Part shown: positions 28,494 through 37,039 of the stretch, one piece after another
Layout of the letters: each line of letters opens with the position of its first letter
Position numbering within the stretch: position 1 is the first letter of the stretch
DNA from: Ectopseudomonas guguanensis
GTDB taxonomy: Bacteria > Pseudomonadota > Gammaproteobacteria > Pseudomonadales > Pseudomonadaceae
DNA: 64,000 bases
Direction: 5' to 3'
NCBI RefSeq assembly: GCF_900104265.1
Contig: NZ_FNJJ01000012.1
Span: 17,983 to 81,982, forward strand
Translations under genes and position numbers: made by a program
Notes under the pieces: generated by a model
Told to the model about the DNA's origin: nothing
What the model saw: only the letters and a program-made list of their open reading frames with translations
Databases searched by the model: none

Positions 28494-29177
28494 TCAGAAC
28501 TTGTAGCCCAGACCGACCATGTAGACGAAGGGGTCGACATCCACGTCGACCTTGACCTTGTCGCCGGCCAGGTGAGTGGTGCCGGTGGTGTCGATGTCGA
28601 TGTAGCGCACCTGGGCGTTGAGCATCAGGCTGTCGGTGAGCATGTAGTCCATGCCGACCTGCCCGGCCAGGCCCCAGGAATCCTTCATGTCCAGGCCGCG
28701 GAAGCCCTTGGCTTCGGCTTCGCTGCTCAGTTCGGTATCGAAGAACCAGGTGTAGTTGATGCCGACGCCGACATAGGGCTGGAAGGCCGAGCTCTTGTCC
28801 AGCGGGTAGTAGACGGCGCTGAGGGTCGGCGGCAGGTGCTTGAGGCTGCCCAGCTTGCCATTCAGGCCGGCGAAGGCGCCGGGCATGCCCTTGACGCCGA
28901 CGTCATGGCTGAACGGGGTGGCCGCCAGCAGTTCGATGGCGAAATGGTCGGTGACCATGTAGGCGAAGTTCAGGCCCAGCTGGGTGTCGCTGTCCAGGGT
29001 GGCGCTGCTGCCGGGGACCTTGCCGAGCACGGCGTGGTCGATATTGCCGCTGTCTTCGTGCGGATCGACGGTGATGGCGCCGGCGCGGACGATGATATCG
29101 CCTGCCTGGTGAGCCTGGGCGATGGGGGTGGCGATGGCCAGGGCCAGCAGTGAGGCAGTGAACAGCGATTTGTACAT
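28494..29177 (-). CDS. oprG: Outer membrane protein OprG (OmpW family)
   Basis: 227 residues: signal peptide (MYKSLFTASLLALAIATPIAQA), then an eight-stranded OmpW beta-barrel ending in the aromatic C-terminus VGLGYKF recognised by the Bam complex. OmpW porins carry small hydrophobic molecules across the outer membrane by lateral release. The start has ggag upstream. An Anr/FNR-like box lies 71-84 bases before the start codon (29248-29261), in line with reports that P. aeruginosa oprG is Anr-dependent. Position next to the epimerase pair is conserved; the following TonB operon is not. Confidence 0.92.
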   Translation of the reverse strand: MYKSLFTASLLALAIATPIAQAHQAGDIIVRAGAITVDPHEDSGNIDHAVLGKVPGSSATLDSDTQLGLNFAYMVTDHFAIELLAATPFSHDVGVKGMPGAFAGLNGKLGSLKHLPPTLSAVYYPLDKSSAFQPYVGVGINYTWFFDTELSSEAEAKGFRGLDMKDSWGLAGQVGMDYMLTDSLMLNAQVRYIDIDTTGTTHLAGDKVKVDVDVDPFVYMVGLGYKF

Positions 29178-29221
29178 AGCGAGCTCCAGTTCGAGTCGGT
29201 TGTGTCTTTGGCTGCGATTAA

Positions 29222-29261
29222 TGCTAAGCCAAGCAACAATCCACTTTTTGACCTGGCTCAA
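29222..29261 (-). promoter_or_regulatory. Anr/FNR-type box and -10 for oprG
   Basis: On the - strand the sequence ttgag-ccag-gtcaa (29261-29248) matches the FNR/Anr half-sites TTGAT/ATCAA at 8 of 10 positions. About 21 bases further on is tagcat (around 29226-29221), a reasonable -10. That spacing puts the box near -41.5, the class II activator position, so oxygen-limited induction is expected. Confidence 0.65.
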
Positions 29262-29369
29262 TAGATCGGTGGGCTCTGCCATGGAGTTTTGTCCATTGCT
29301 TCGAATGCATCTCTAGATGATAATGTTTCTCTTTTTGAAGCAAGCCTGTCTGTCGAGGACCCTCTGCGC

Positions 29370-30143
29370 ATGAATCGCTTCCCCCTCCGTTCCCTGGCCG
29401 TTGCCCTGATGTTGGCCAGCGGCTCGCTGGCCGCCGCGCCGCTGGATGCTGCGCTGGATGAGAGCCAGCGCCTGGCCGCCGAGGCGAAAGCCTCGCAGGG
29501 TCGTATCGAGCAACTGGATGACGCCAGCCGCGAGATGCTCAATGAGTACCGTAACGCCCTGCAGCAGGCTGAGGCTTTGAAAGGTTATAACAGTCAACTT
29601 CGTGACTTGGTCGAAGCCCAGCGTCAGGAGCTGGCTAGTTATCAGAAGCAGCTCGATGGCATCGAGCGCACCCAGGAAGCGGTCAGCCCGCAGATGGTCA
29701 AGATGGTCGAGGTGCTGGGCCAGTTCATCGCCGCCGACCTGCCGTTCCTGCCCGAGGAGCGTGAAGATCGTCTGGCCCAGCTGCAGGACCTGCTGCCGCG
29801 CGCCGATGTCAGCCTGGCCGACAAATACCGCCGCATCCTCGAGGCCTACCAGATCGAGAGCGACTACGGTCGCACCCTGGAGGCCTGGCGTGGCGAGCTG
29901 AATCAGGCGGACGGCGGTTCGCGCAGCGTCGAGTTCCTGCGCCTAGGCCGCAGCATGCTCTATTACCAGACCCTCGATGCCCACGAGAGCGGCTGGTGGA
30001 ACCCGCAGACCAGGGCCTGGGAAGTGCTCGATGGCAGCGCGCGTCGTCCGCTGACCCAGGCCATCGCCATCGCCCGTCAGCAGCAGGCGCCCGCCGTGCT
30101 GTCCCTGCCGATCAAGACCCTGGCCGAGGAGGCCGCACAATGA
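29370..30143 (+). CDS. DUF3450 periplasmic coiled-coil protein
   Basis: 257 residues with a cleavable signal peptide (ALMLASGSLAAAPLDAA, cut near residue 22) and a long helical region rich in Glu, Gln and Arg (about 25-105). DUF3450 genes head TonB2/TtpC-type operons in Vibrio and marine bacteria; a role in assembling or regulating the energising complex is assumed, not shown. It overlaps the next gene by four bases (ATGA). An AT-rich stretch gatgataatg at about 29317 resembles part of a Fur site, but the match is partial. Confidence 0.8.
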   Translation: MNRFPLRSLAVALMLASGSLAAAPLDAALDESQRLAAEAKASQGRIEQLDDASREMLNEYRNALQQAEALKGYNSQLRDLVEAQRQELASYQKQLDGIERTQEAVSPQMVKMVEVLGQFIAADLPFLPEEREDRLAQLQDLLPRADVSLADKYRRILEAYQIESDYGRTLEAWRGELNQADGGSRSVEFLRLGRSMLYYQTLDAHESGWWNPQTRAWEVLDGSARRPLTQAIAIARQQQAPAVLSLPIKTLAEEAAQ

Positions 30144-31489
30144 GTCGTCGTGTTGTAGCCGTATTGGCGCTCAGCCTGTTGCCGGCCCTGGCCGCCGTGG
30201 CCGAAACCCTCAGTCCCGATCAGCTGCTGCAGCGCATCCGCAGCGAGCGCGCTGCCGAAGTCAGCGCCATGCAGGAGCGCGAACAGGCCTTCCTGGCCAA
30301 GCGCAGCGAGCAGGCGCAGTTGCTGGCCGCCGCGCGTGCCGCGCTGAATACCCAGAAGGCCGAAAGCGAGCGTCTCAAGGCCGAATTCGACCGCCAGGAA
30401 GCCCAACTGGCCGAGCAGGAAAAACTGCTGGCGCAGCGCGTCGGTCATCTTGGCGAGTTGTTCGGCGTGGTGCGCCAGAGCGCCGGCGATGTCGCCGGAC
30501 AGTGGCAGGACAGCCTGCTCAACGCCCAGTACCCGGAGCGCCTCAAGCGCCTCAAGGCATTGGCCGAGAGCCGCTCGCTGCCGTCCGCCGAGGATCTCGA
30601 CGGCTACTGGATGCTGCTGCTCGAAGACCTGGCCGCCAGCGGCCGTATCGAGCGCGTGCAACTGCCGGTGGTGAATGCCGATGGTTCGCGTCAGGAGCAG
30701 CAGGTGCTGCGTGTCGGTGCCTTCGCCGTGTATGGCGAGGATGCCTTCCTGCGTTACGACGCCGATGCCGGCCAGCTGGTGGCGCCGCCGCGTCAGCCCT
30801 CCGGCCTGGGCCAGGTCAAGGACTACCTGAGCAGCCGTGATGCACTGGCCACGCTGCCCATCGACCCGAGCCGTGGCAGCCTGCTGGCGCAGCTGCAGCA
30901 GCAGCCGACCCTGTGGGACCGTCTGCAGCAGGGCGGTCTGGTCGGTTGGGTGATCGTCGTGCTGGGTGCTCTCGGTCTGCTGCTGGCGCTCTGGCGCATG
31001 CTGTATCTGGGCCGTGTCGGCAGTGGCGTCAAGGCGCAGATGCATGACCTCAGCGCACCGCGTGACGACAACCCGCTGGGCCGCGTGATCGGTGTGCTGG
31101 GCGCCAAGCCGCAACTGGCAGACCTGGAAACCCTGGAGCTGAAGCTGGACGAGGCGATCCTGCAGGAGACCCCGCCGCTGGAAAAAGGCCAGGGCCTGCT
31201 CAAACTGCTCGCCGCCGTGGCGCCGCTGCTCGGTCTGCTGGGTACCGTGACCGGCATGATCGTCACCTTCCAGGCCATCACCCAGAGCGGTGGCGGCGAC
31301 TCGCGTCTGATGGCTGACGGCATTTCCCAGGCCCTGGTGACCACTGTGCTGGGCCTGGTGGTGGCCATCCCGCTGCTGTTCCTGCATAGCCTGCTGGCCA
31401 GCCGCAGCAAGGGCCTGATCCAGATCCTGGAGCAGCAGAGCGCCGGTCTGATCGCCCTGCATCTGTCGGGAGCGCCGCGCCGTGACTGA
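30140..31489 (+). CDS. TtpC-like large ExbB/TolQ-family proton-channel protein
   Basis: 449 residues. Signal peptide (about 1-21), then a periplasmic part with a coiled coil (about 40-110, EREQAFLAKRSEQAQ...), then a MotA/TolQ/ExbB domain with three membrane helices (GWVIVVLGALGLLLALW near 275; LLAAVAPLLGLLGTVTGMIV near 360; VTTVLGLVVAIPLLF near 405). This size and layout match TtpC, required along with ExbB2 and ExbD2 for TonB2 function in Vibrio. It sits between the DUF3450 gene and a conventional short ExbB, with overlaps on both sides. Confidence 0.85.
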   Translation: MSRRVVAVLALSLLPALAAVAETLSPDQLLQRIRSERAAEVSAMQEREQAFLAKRSEQAQLLAAARAALNTQKAESERLKAEFDRQEAQLAEQEKLLAQRVGHLGELFGVVRQSAGDVAGQWQDSLLNAQYPERLKRLKALAESRSLPSAEDLDGYWMLLLEDLAASGRIERVQLPVVNADGSRQEQQVLRVGAFAVYGEDAFLRYDADAGQLVAPPRQPSGLGQVKDYLSSRDALATLPIDPSRGSLLAQLQQQPTLWDRLQQGGLVGWVIVVLGALGLLLALWRMLYLGRVGSGVKAQMHDLSAPRDDNPLGRVIGVLGAKPQLADLETLELKLDEAILQETPPLEKGQGLLKLLAAVAPLLGLLGTVTGMIVTFQAITQSGGGDSRLMADGISQALVTTVLGLVVAIPLLFLHSLLASRSKGLIQILEQQSAGLIALHLSGAPRRD

Positions 31490-32030
31490 TCTGTTCGCCT
31501 TCTGGCTGCGCGTGGTCGACAGTGCCTATGCACTGCTCGATTTCATGAGCGCCGGCGGCGTGGTGATGTGGGCGCTGGCGCTGCTCTGCGTGGTGTTCTG
31601 GACCCTGGTGTTCGAGCGCTTCTGGTACATGCGGCGGATCTTCCCGCGCTGGGTGCAGGAGCGCCGCGAGGCCTGGCAGCAGGTGCTGGCCGATGACAAC
31701 GGCAACTGGCAGCGCGCCGTGCGCCTGGCCTGGCTGGCGCAGGCGCGTCAGCAATTGGCAGCGCCGCTGCGCCTGGGCAAGACCCTGGTGGCGCTGTATC
31801 CGCTGCTGGGGCTGCTCGGCACCGTGCTGGGCATGATCGCCGTGTTCGACGTGCTCGCCCTCAACGGCACCGGCAACCCACGCGGCATGGCCGCAGGCGT
31901 GTGGCAGGCGACCCTGCCGACCATGGCCGGCATGGTCCTGGCCATCCCCGGATTGTTCAGCCTGGCGCGCCTCGAGCGCGAAGCCAGCCAGGCCATCGAG
32001 CGGCTGGCCGACCAGCTGCGTCACGACTGA
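31482..32030 (+). CDS. exbB: ExbB-type biopolymer transport protein
   Basis: 182 residues with three membrane helices (VVMWALALLCVVFWTLVF; TLVALYPLLGLLGTVLGMIA; ATLPTMAGMVLAIPGLFSL). With ExbD it forms the inner-membrane proton channel that powers TonB. The start is GTG, overlapping the end of the TtpC-like gene by eight bases; an ATG at 31545 would remove the N-terminal helix and is rejected. Second MotA/TolQ/ExbB protein of the operon, as in Vibrio TonB2 clusters. Confidence 0.88.
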   Translation: MTDLFAFWLRVVDSAYALLDFMSAGGVVMWALALLCVVFWTLVFERFWYMRRIFPRWVQERREAWQQVLADDNGNWQRAVRLAWLAQARQQLAAPLRLGKTLVALYPLLGLLGTVLGMIAVFDVLALNGTGNPRGMAAGVWQATLPTMAGMVLAIPGLFSLARLEREASQAIERLADQLRHD

Positions 32031-32041
32031 GATCGCCCAAC

Positions 32042-32452
32042 ATGAGAATGCGTCGTCACCACCAGCAGGACGAAGACACCGGCATCGACCTCACGCCGAT
32101 GCTCGACGTGGTCTTCATCATGCTGATCTTCTTCATCGTCACCAGCTCGTTCATTCGCGAGTCCGGGGTCGAAGTGCAGCGCCCGCAGGCGGAAACCGCC
32201 AATCCGCAGGACAAGGGCAACATCCTCATCGCCGTCACCGCCGACGGGCAGATCTGGATGGACAAGCAGTCGGTAGACATCCGCAGCGTGCGCGCCCATG
32301 TCGAGCGCATGCGCGTCGATCAGCCGGAAGGCGCCGTGGTGGTGCAGGCCGACAAGGATGCGCGTACCGGCCTGGTCGTCCAGGTGATGGATCAGGCGCG
32401 TCTGGCCGGTGTGCAGGATGTCGCGCTGGCTGCCGGTAGCGGAGTCAACTGA
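32042..32452 (+). CDS. exbD: ExbD-type biopolymer transport protein
   Basis: 136 residues: short cytoplasmic N-terminus, one membrane helix carrying the essential aspartate D22 (TPMLDVVFIMLIFF), and a periplasmic ExbD/TolR domain. Its last base is the first base of the tonB start codon. Translation start at ATG 32042 is 11 bases after exbB. Confidence 0.9.
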   Translation: MRMRRHHQQDEDTGIDLTPMLDVVFIMLIFFIVTSSFIRESGVEVQRPQAETANPQDKGNILIAVTADGQIWMDKQSVDIRSVRAHVERMRVDQPEGAVVVQADKDARTGLVVQVMDQARLAGVQDVALAAGSGVN

Positions 32453-33135
32453 TGCGCCTGCCGCTGTCTTTTCTCGGCGCCTGCCTGATGGCCCTGGGGC
32501 TGTTCGCCCTGATGCTGTACATGGTCGCGCCGCCGAGCGCCAAGGTCAGCCAGGACCCGGTCAGCGTGGCCAACTTCGTGCGCATGGACGGCAACGCCAG
32601 CGAGACCGCCAGCCGTACCCGTCAGCAGGCACCGCAGCCGCCGCAGCCGCAAACACCGCAGCCGCCCACGCCGCCGACGCCGCAAACGGCCACGCCGAAT
32701 GCCAACCTGCCGGCGCTGGACATCCAGCTGCCCAGCCTGGCCAGCGGTATCGCCGTCAACAGCGCGCCGGCGCCGAGTCTGTCCGGTCTCGCCCCTGGCG
32801 CGCCAACGCCGACGCCGCCGAGCGAGGCCGCCGATTCCGGTGGGCAGATGGGCGGCATGGAGAGCGAAGTCATGCCGCTCAACGATGTGCGCCCGGAATA
32901 CCCGCGCTACGCCCTGCAGCGCGGCATCGAAGGTTTCGTCAAGCTGGCGTTCACCATCAACCGCTCCGGTAACGTGGAGAACATCCGCGTGCTGGAGGCC
33001 AATCCGCGTAACGTCTTCGAGCGCGAAGCGCGTCGTGCCGCCTCTCGCTGGCGCTTCGCGCCACGTACCGAAGGCGGCCTGGCGGTGGACCGCGAAGCGG
33101 TGAAGACCCTCTACTTCCGTCTGGAAAGGAGCTGA
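32452..33135 (+). CDS. tonB: TonB-family energy transducer
   Basis: 227 residues. One N-terminal membrane anchor (LGLFALMLYMVAPP), a Pro/Gln-rich periplasmic spacer (about residues 62-83), and a C-terminal TonB domain (about 140-227) with the conserved YPRYALQRGIEGFVKLAF start. It would transmit proton-motive force to TonB-dependent receptors. The window contains one such receptor, BtuB at 50364-52250, but any partner is unknown. Start overlaps exbD by one base. Confidence 0.9.
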   Translation: MRLPLSFLGACLMALGLFALMLYMVAPPSAKVSQDPVSVANFVRMDGNASETASRTRQQAPQPPQPQTPQPPTPPTPQTATPNANLPALDIQLPSLASGIAVNSAPAPSLSGLAPGAPTPTPPSEAADSGGQMGGMESEVMPLNDVRPEYPRYALQRGIEGFVKLAFTINRSGNVENIRVLEANPRNVFEREARRAASRWRFAPRTEGGLAVDREAVKTLYFRLERS

Positions 33136-33137
33136 CC

Positions 33138-34235
33138 ATGTACCGTTGGTTGTTGCTCGTGATGCTCAGTGCCGCGGCCGTGCCCGGCATGGCCCAGCAG
33201 ACCGTCGATCCGGCCGTGTTCAAGGCCCTGAATGCGGCGCAGAGCGCGCAGCAGAAGGGTGACTATGCCGCCGCACGGCGTGCGCTGGATGAGGTCCAGG
33301 CCAAGAGTGGCAGTCTCGAAGAGGCGTTGGTCTGGCGCAGCAAGGCCTATGTTGCCTGGTCGGCCGGCAATAGCGGTCAGGCCATCGACTGGCTGGACAA
33401 GGCCGTGCGCAGCGGCAAGCTGGACGCGGAGATGCTGGCCGGCGAGCGCCTCAACCTGGCCAAGCTCAACCTGGGCGAGCGCCGCTATGCCAAGGTCGTC
33501 GAGCTGCTGGCAGCGGAGCAGGGCAAGGCTTCCGAAGAGGTGCTGCAGATCCTGGTGCAGGCCTATCAGGGCATGAACCAGCCGGCCAAGGCCTTGCCGC
33601 TCGCCGAGCGCTACGTGCAGGCCAATCCCAAGGCCGATGACATCTGGCTGCAGTTTCTGGTGGGCGCCAACGCCGACCTCAAGCGCTATGCCCAGGCCGA
33701 GCGCTGGCAGCGTCAGTTGCTCGCCCGCCAACCGAACGATGCCAAGGCCTGGCGCCAGCTGGCCGGCCTGCAGCAGATGGCCGGTAGCAACGACAAGGCG
33801 CTGGCGACCCTGCGCGCTGCACAGAGCAAGGGCCTGCGTTTCAGCGAGGCGGAGCTGGACAACCTGGTCCTGCTCGCTGGCGCCGCCGATCAGCCCTGGC
33901 AGGGCGCCAAGCTGCTGGCCGGCATGCTCGACAGCGGACTGCTGGCCAACACCGCTGCCCGTCAGGAGCGCCTGGGACTGTTCTGGTGGCAGGCGCGTGA
34001 TCGCGCGGCTGCGGTGCGCGTATTGCGCCCGCTGGCCGAGCGCAGCGGCAATGGCAAGCATTGGCTTTATGTCGCGCAGCTGGAGCTGGAGCAGTCGCGC
34101 TGGCAGGCCGGCCTGGATGCGCTGGCGCGTGCCGAACGTGGCGGTGCCGAGCGGGCCAAGGTGCGTTCATGGCGGCAGTGGGCGGAAAGCGAGCTGCGTT
34201 TCGAGCAGGAAAACCGCGTCGCCAGTCGTAGTTGA
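33138..34235 (+). CDS. TPR-repeat protein of TonB operon
   Basis: 365 residues with a signal peptide (WLLLVMLSAAAVPGMAQQ) and consecutive tetratricopeptide-like helical pairs (for example AQSAQQKGDYAAARRALDEV, WLQFLVGANADLKRYAQAER). A periplasmic TPR protein closes the Vibrio TonB2 operon in the same way and has been proposed to support the TonB complex. It starts two bases after tonB. Confidence 0.82.
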   Translation: MYRWLLLVMLSAAAVPGMAQQTVDPAVFKALNAAQSAQQKGDYAAARRALDEVQAKSGSLEEALVWRSKAYVAWSAGNSGQAIDWLDKAVRSGKLDAEMLAGERLNLAKLNLGERRYAKVVELLAAEQGKASEEVLQILVQAYQGMNQPAKALPLAERYVQANPKADDIWLQFLVGANADLKRYAQAERWQRQLLARQPNDAKAWRQLAGLQQMAGSNDKALATLRAAQSKGLRFSEAELDNLVLLAGAADQPWQGAKLLAGMLDSGLLANTAARQERLGLFWWQARDRAAAVRVLRPLAERSGNGKHWLYVAQLELEQSRWQAGLDALARAERGGAERAKVRSWRQWAESELRFEQENRVASRS

Positions 34236-34282
34236 GTCGTTCGCGGTGTGCGCGGCTCATTCTACGTGGGTGGCCGCCACCC

Positions 34283-34303
34283 GTAGGGTGCGCCGCGCGC
34301 ACC
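34283..34303. repeat. REP-like unit, family A (copy 3, single)
   Basis: gtagggtgcgccgcgcgcac, a single palindromic unit of the family-A repeat, between the TPR gene and the operon terminator. Confidence 0.65.
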
Positions 34304-34307
34304 AAGT

Positions 34308-34340
34308 AAAAAGCCAGGCCCTGGGGCCTGGCTTTTTCTT
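34308..34340. terminator. TonB operon terminator
   Basis: aaaaagccaggcc / ggcctggcttttt: a perfect 13-base stem whose A and T runs let it work in both directions, separating the TonB operon from the convergent zinc operon. Confidence 0.88.
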
Positions 34341-34350
34341 GGGCGGGATT

Positions 34351-34415
34351 TGTAGGAGCGGCGGGCGGCGTTCCGATTCATCCGCGAATCTTTTCGCGGC
34401 TGAAGCCGCTCCTGT
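34351..34415. repeat. palindromic intergenic repeat, family D
   Basis: tgtaggagcggc ... gcggctgaagccgctcctgtg: inverted ends with an internal hairpin (cgcgaatcttttcgcg). A related half (gcggctgaagccgctccca) is at about 58944. This type of element is common in Pseudomonas intergenic regions. Confidence 0.6.
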
Positions 34416-34420
34416 GAAGA

Positions 34421-34942
34421 TTAGCTATCGGGCAATTCGTAGGCGTAGATCTTGTCCGCTGCCATCTGGTAGCCGACTTCGGCCAGCTCGCTGCTGACAT
34501 GCTCGACCTTCAGCGGGCCTTCCACCCAGAACGGCTGGTACAGCGCGTCGAGCAGCACGCCGAGTTCGCTGGTGACGTGGACGATCTGGTTCGATGGTGG
34601 TGGTGGCACGTGGATGCAGGCGCCGAAGTAGGGCACCAGCAAGAACTCAACCACCCGGCCTTCGTCGGTCACGTCCAGCGGCACGATATAGCCGGGCAGC
34701 TTCACGGCCTGGCCGTTGAGTTCCTTGACCACCGGAGCGGCTGGCGATTGTTGCATGGCCGCCGGGCCGGACTCGGCCAGGGCGTCGGCCAGTTGCGACA
34801 GGTCGTGAATCGGCGCGGGGTCGATGACCTGCGGCGGTGCATCCGGCGGGATCAGTTCCGACCAGGTGATTTCGCGCACATCGGCGGCGGCCAGTGGCAG
34901 TGCCAGAGTCAGCAGCAGGCTGGCGAGCAGGGGGCGGAACAT
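34421..34942 (-). CDS. DUF3299 periplasmic/lipid-anchored protein of zinc operon
   Basis: 173 residues with a signal peptide (LLASLLLTLALPLAAADV). The DUF3299 core includes KLPGYIVPLDV, EFLLVPYFGACIHVPPPPSNQ, where a Cys-Ile-His segment could bind metal. Last gene of a four-gene operon equivalent to PA4063-PA4066 in P. aeruginosa, reported there to be induced by zinc limitation. Biochemical role unknown. Confidence 0.8.
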   Translation of the reverse strand: MFRPLLASLLLTLALPLAAADVREITWSELIPPDAPPQVIDPAPIHDLSQLADALAESGPAAMQQSPAAPVVKELNGQAVKLPGYIVPLDVTDEGRVVEFLLVPYFGACIHVPPPPSNQIVHVTSELGVLLDALYQPFWVEGPLKVEHVSSELAEVGYQMAADKIYAYELPDS

Positions 34943-34994
34943 GGATTACCTCTGTGCAGTGATTCGCCTGCACAGTGTACAGGCGAATCGCACC

Positions 34995-36260
34995 TTACAG
35001 GCGTATCGACAGCCCATCGGCCAGTGACTGCCGATAGGCGCGCCAGGCCGGCACGCTGCCCATCGCCACGGCTGCCGCGAGAATGCTGCCCAACAGCTTC
35101 CATTCGTAGCTCGACGGGGCGCTGAGCGCGAGATACAGGCCGTAGTTGGCCTGCACGAAGCCCTGGCTGCCGGCGATGCCCAAATAGAGCAGCGCGACAC
35201 CGAAAGCCACGCCGGCCAATGCCAGGGCAAAGGCCTCCAGTACCAGCAGGCTGGCGATATGCCAGGGCCGTGCGCCCACCGAACGCAGAATGGCCATTTC
35301 CCGGCGCCGCTCGTTGAGGCTGGTGAGAATCGCCGTGAGCATGCCGATCAGGCCGGTGAGCACGACGAACAGCGAGACCACGAACAGTGCCTGCTCGGCC
35401 GTGCCCATCAGGCTCCACAGCTCCTGCAGCGCTACGCCTGGCAGAATCGCCAGCAACGGCTCACCACGGAACTCGTTGATCTCGCGCTGCAGGCTGAAGG
35501 TGGCGATCTTGCTGTTGAGGCCAAGCATGAAGGCGGTGATCTGCTTCGGCTGAAGGTCCATGGTGCGTGCCTGATCCGCGCTGATCTGCGCCGCGCCGCG
35601 TGCTGGCATACCGTTCTGCCAGTCGATATGCAGCGCCTCCATCCCGGCCAGGGAGATGTGCAGGGTACGGTCAACCGGCGTGCCGGTGCGTTCGAGGATG
35701 CCGACCACGGTGAAGGGCTTGTCGTCGTGCTTGACCAGGCTGATGGTGGCGACCCCGTGCGCCAGGACGATTTTCTCGCCGAGGCCGTAGCCCAGCGCCT
35801 GCGCCACTTCCGCACCGAGCACTACTTCGAACGGATCGTCGGCGAAGGCGCGACCCTGGGCCAGTTGCAGCGCCTGGCTGCGAGCATAGCGGTAGTGCTC
35901 GAAATAGGCAGTGCTGGTGCCCATCACCCGGTAGCCGCGGTGCGAATCGCCCAGCGAGATGGGAATGGCCCATTTGACCTGACGGTGATTGGCGAAGCGC
36001 TCGAAGCTGTCCCAGCGGATGTTGTTGGTGGCGTTACCGATGCGGAACACCGAGTACAGCAGCAGGTTCACGCTGCCCGAGCGCGCGCCGACGATCAGGT
36101 CGGTGCCGCTGATGGTGTTGGCGAAGCTGGCGCGGGCCTCGGTGCGCACACGCTCCACGGCCAGCAGCAGGCACACCGACAGGGCGATGGCGAACACGGT
36201 GAGCAGGGCGGTGAAACGACGATTGGCCAGGCTGGCCAGGGCTATACGCAGAAGATGCAT
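34995..36260 (-). CDS. MacB/FtsX-like ABC transporter permease
   Basis: 421 residues. One N-terminal helix (ALLTVFAIALSVCLLLAV), a ~230-residue periplasmic MacB-like domain, then three C-terminal helices (LFVVSLFVVLTGLIGMLTAI; LLVLEAFALALAGVAFGVALL; LLGSILAAAVAMGSV). Such four-helix permeases act as mechanotransmitters rather than ordinary channels. It starts one base after the ATPase gene stop. With its neighbours it forms a predicted zinc-limitation-induced system. Confidence 0.87.
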   Translation of the reverse strand: MHLLRIALASLANRRFTALLTVFAIALSVCLLLAVERVRTEARASFANTISGTDLIVGARSGSVNLLLYSVFRIGNATNNIRWDSFERFANHRQVKWAIPISLGDSHRGYRVMGTSTAYFEHYRYARSQALQLAQGRAFADDPFEVVLGAEVAQALGYGLGEKIVLAHGVATISLVKHDDKPFTVVGILERTGTPVDRTLHISLAGMEALHIDWQNGMPARGAAQISADQARTMDLQPKQITAFMLGLNSKIATFSLQREINEFRGEPLLAILPGVALQELWSLMGTAEQALFVVSLFVVLTGLIGMLTAILTSLNERRREMAILRSVGARPWHIASLLVLEAFALALAGVAFGVALLYLGIAGSQGFVQANYGLYLALSAPSSYEWKLLGSILAAAVAMGSVPAWRAYRQSLADGLSIRL

Positions 36261-36261
36261 C

Positions 36262-36969
36262 TCAGACCTCGACGGGCTTGGCGGCGCGGTTCAGTTCGCT
36301 CAGCGACAGGCTGCGGTCGAACAGGGAGGCCAGGCTCTGGTCGTGGCTGACGAACAGCAGGCTGGCGCCGGCCGCGCGACATTCGGCGAAGAGCAGCTGC
36401 AGGAAGGCCTCGCGGGCGTCGAAATCCAGCGCCGAAGTGGGCTCGTCGGCGATCACCAGCTCCGGTTGGCCGATCAGCGCCCGGGCAGCGGCGACGCGTT
36501 GCTGTTGGCCGATGGACAGCTCGTCGGCGCGGCGGCCGAGCAGGTCGGCGCGCAGTCCCAGATGGTCGAGCAGCGCCGCGGCCGCGGCATCGATGCTGCC
36601 ATGGCGCTGGCGTGCACGTTCGGCACGCAGGCGCGAGAAGCGGCAGGGCAGCTCGACGTTCTCGCGCACCGAAAGAAAGGGCAGCAGGTTGAACTGCTGG
36701 AAGATGTAACCGGTGTGATCGACACGGAAACGGTCGCGGGCACCGGCCGAGAGCTGGCTCAGGTCCTGACCGAGCAGGCGGATATGGCCGCTTTGCGCCC
36801 TTTGTACGCCGCCGAGCAGGCCGAGCAGGGTGGTCTTGCCGCTGCCACTGGGGCCTTTCAGAAAGAGGGTTTCACCGCGGGCCAGGGTGAAGGTGGGAAT
36901 ATCCAGCAACTGTGCCTGGCCGGGCCAGGCGAAGCCGAGATTGGCGAGTTCGATCAGAGGTTCGGTCAT
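36262..36969 (-). CDS. MacB/LolD-like ABC transporter ATP-binding protein
   Basis: 235 residues with Walker A GPSGSGKTT (about residues 38-46), signature LSIGQQQR and Walker B LVIADEPTSALD. The class matches LolD/MacB ATPases working with FtsX-like permeases. Tightly coupled to the downstream permease. Separated from the upstream His-rich gene by 70 bases that hold a long perfect palindrome. Confidence 0.88.
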   Translation of the reverse strand: MTEPLIELANLGFAWPGQAQLLDIPTFTLARGETLFLKGPSGSGKTTLLGLLGGVQRAQSGHIRLLGQDLSQLSAGARDRFRVDHTGYIFQQFNLLPFLSVRENVELPCRFSRLRAERARQRHGSIDAAAAALLDHLGLRADLLGRRADELSIGQQQRVAAARALIGQPELVIADEPTSALDFDAREAFLQLLFAECRAAGASLLFVSHDQSLASLFDRSLSLSELNRAAKPVEV

Positions 36970-36995
36970 TGTCTGCTGTGTGTCGGGAGAATGCG

Positions 36996-37029
36996 CCCAA
37001 GCCGGAGCGAGGGCTCGCTCCGGCTTGGG
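36996..37029. repeat. perfect 16-base inverted repeat in zinc operon
   Basis: cccaagccggagcgag, two bases, then its exact reverse complement, in the gap between the His-rich gene and the ATPase gene. There is no T-run on the - strand after it, so it is more likely an mRNA-stabilising or processing hairpin than a terminator. Confidence 0.85.
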
Positions 37030-37039
37030 ACATGGCAGG

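Noticed and set aside
29310..29335. Fur box before the DUF3450 gene
   Set aside because: gatgataatg matches only about half of the 19-base Fur consensus; too weak to list as a site.
32632..32700. tandem Pro/Gln codons as a possible microsatellite
   Set aside because: This is the Pro-rich periplasmic spacer expected in TonB; the repeats are coding and imperfect.
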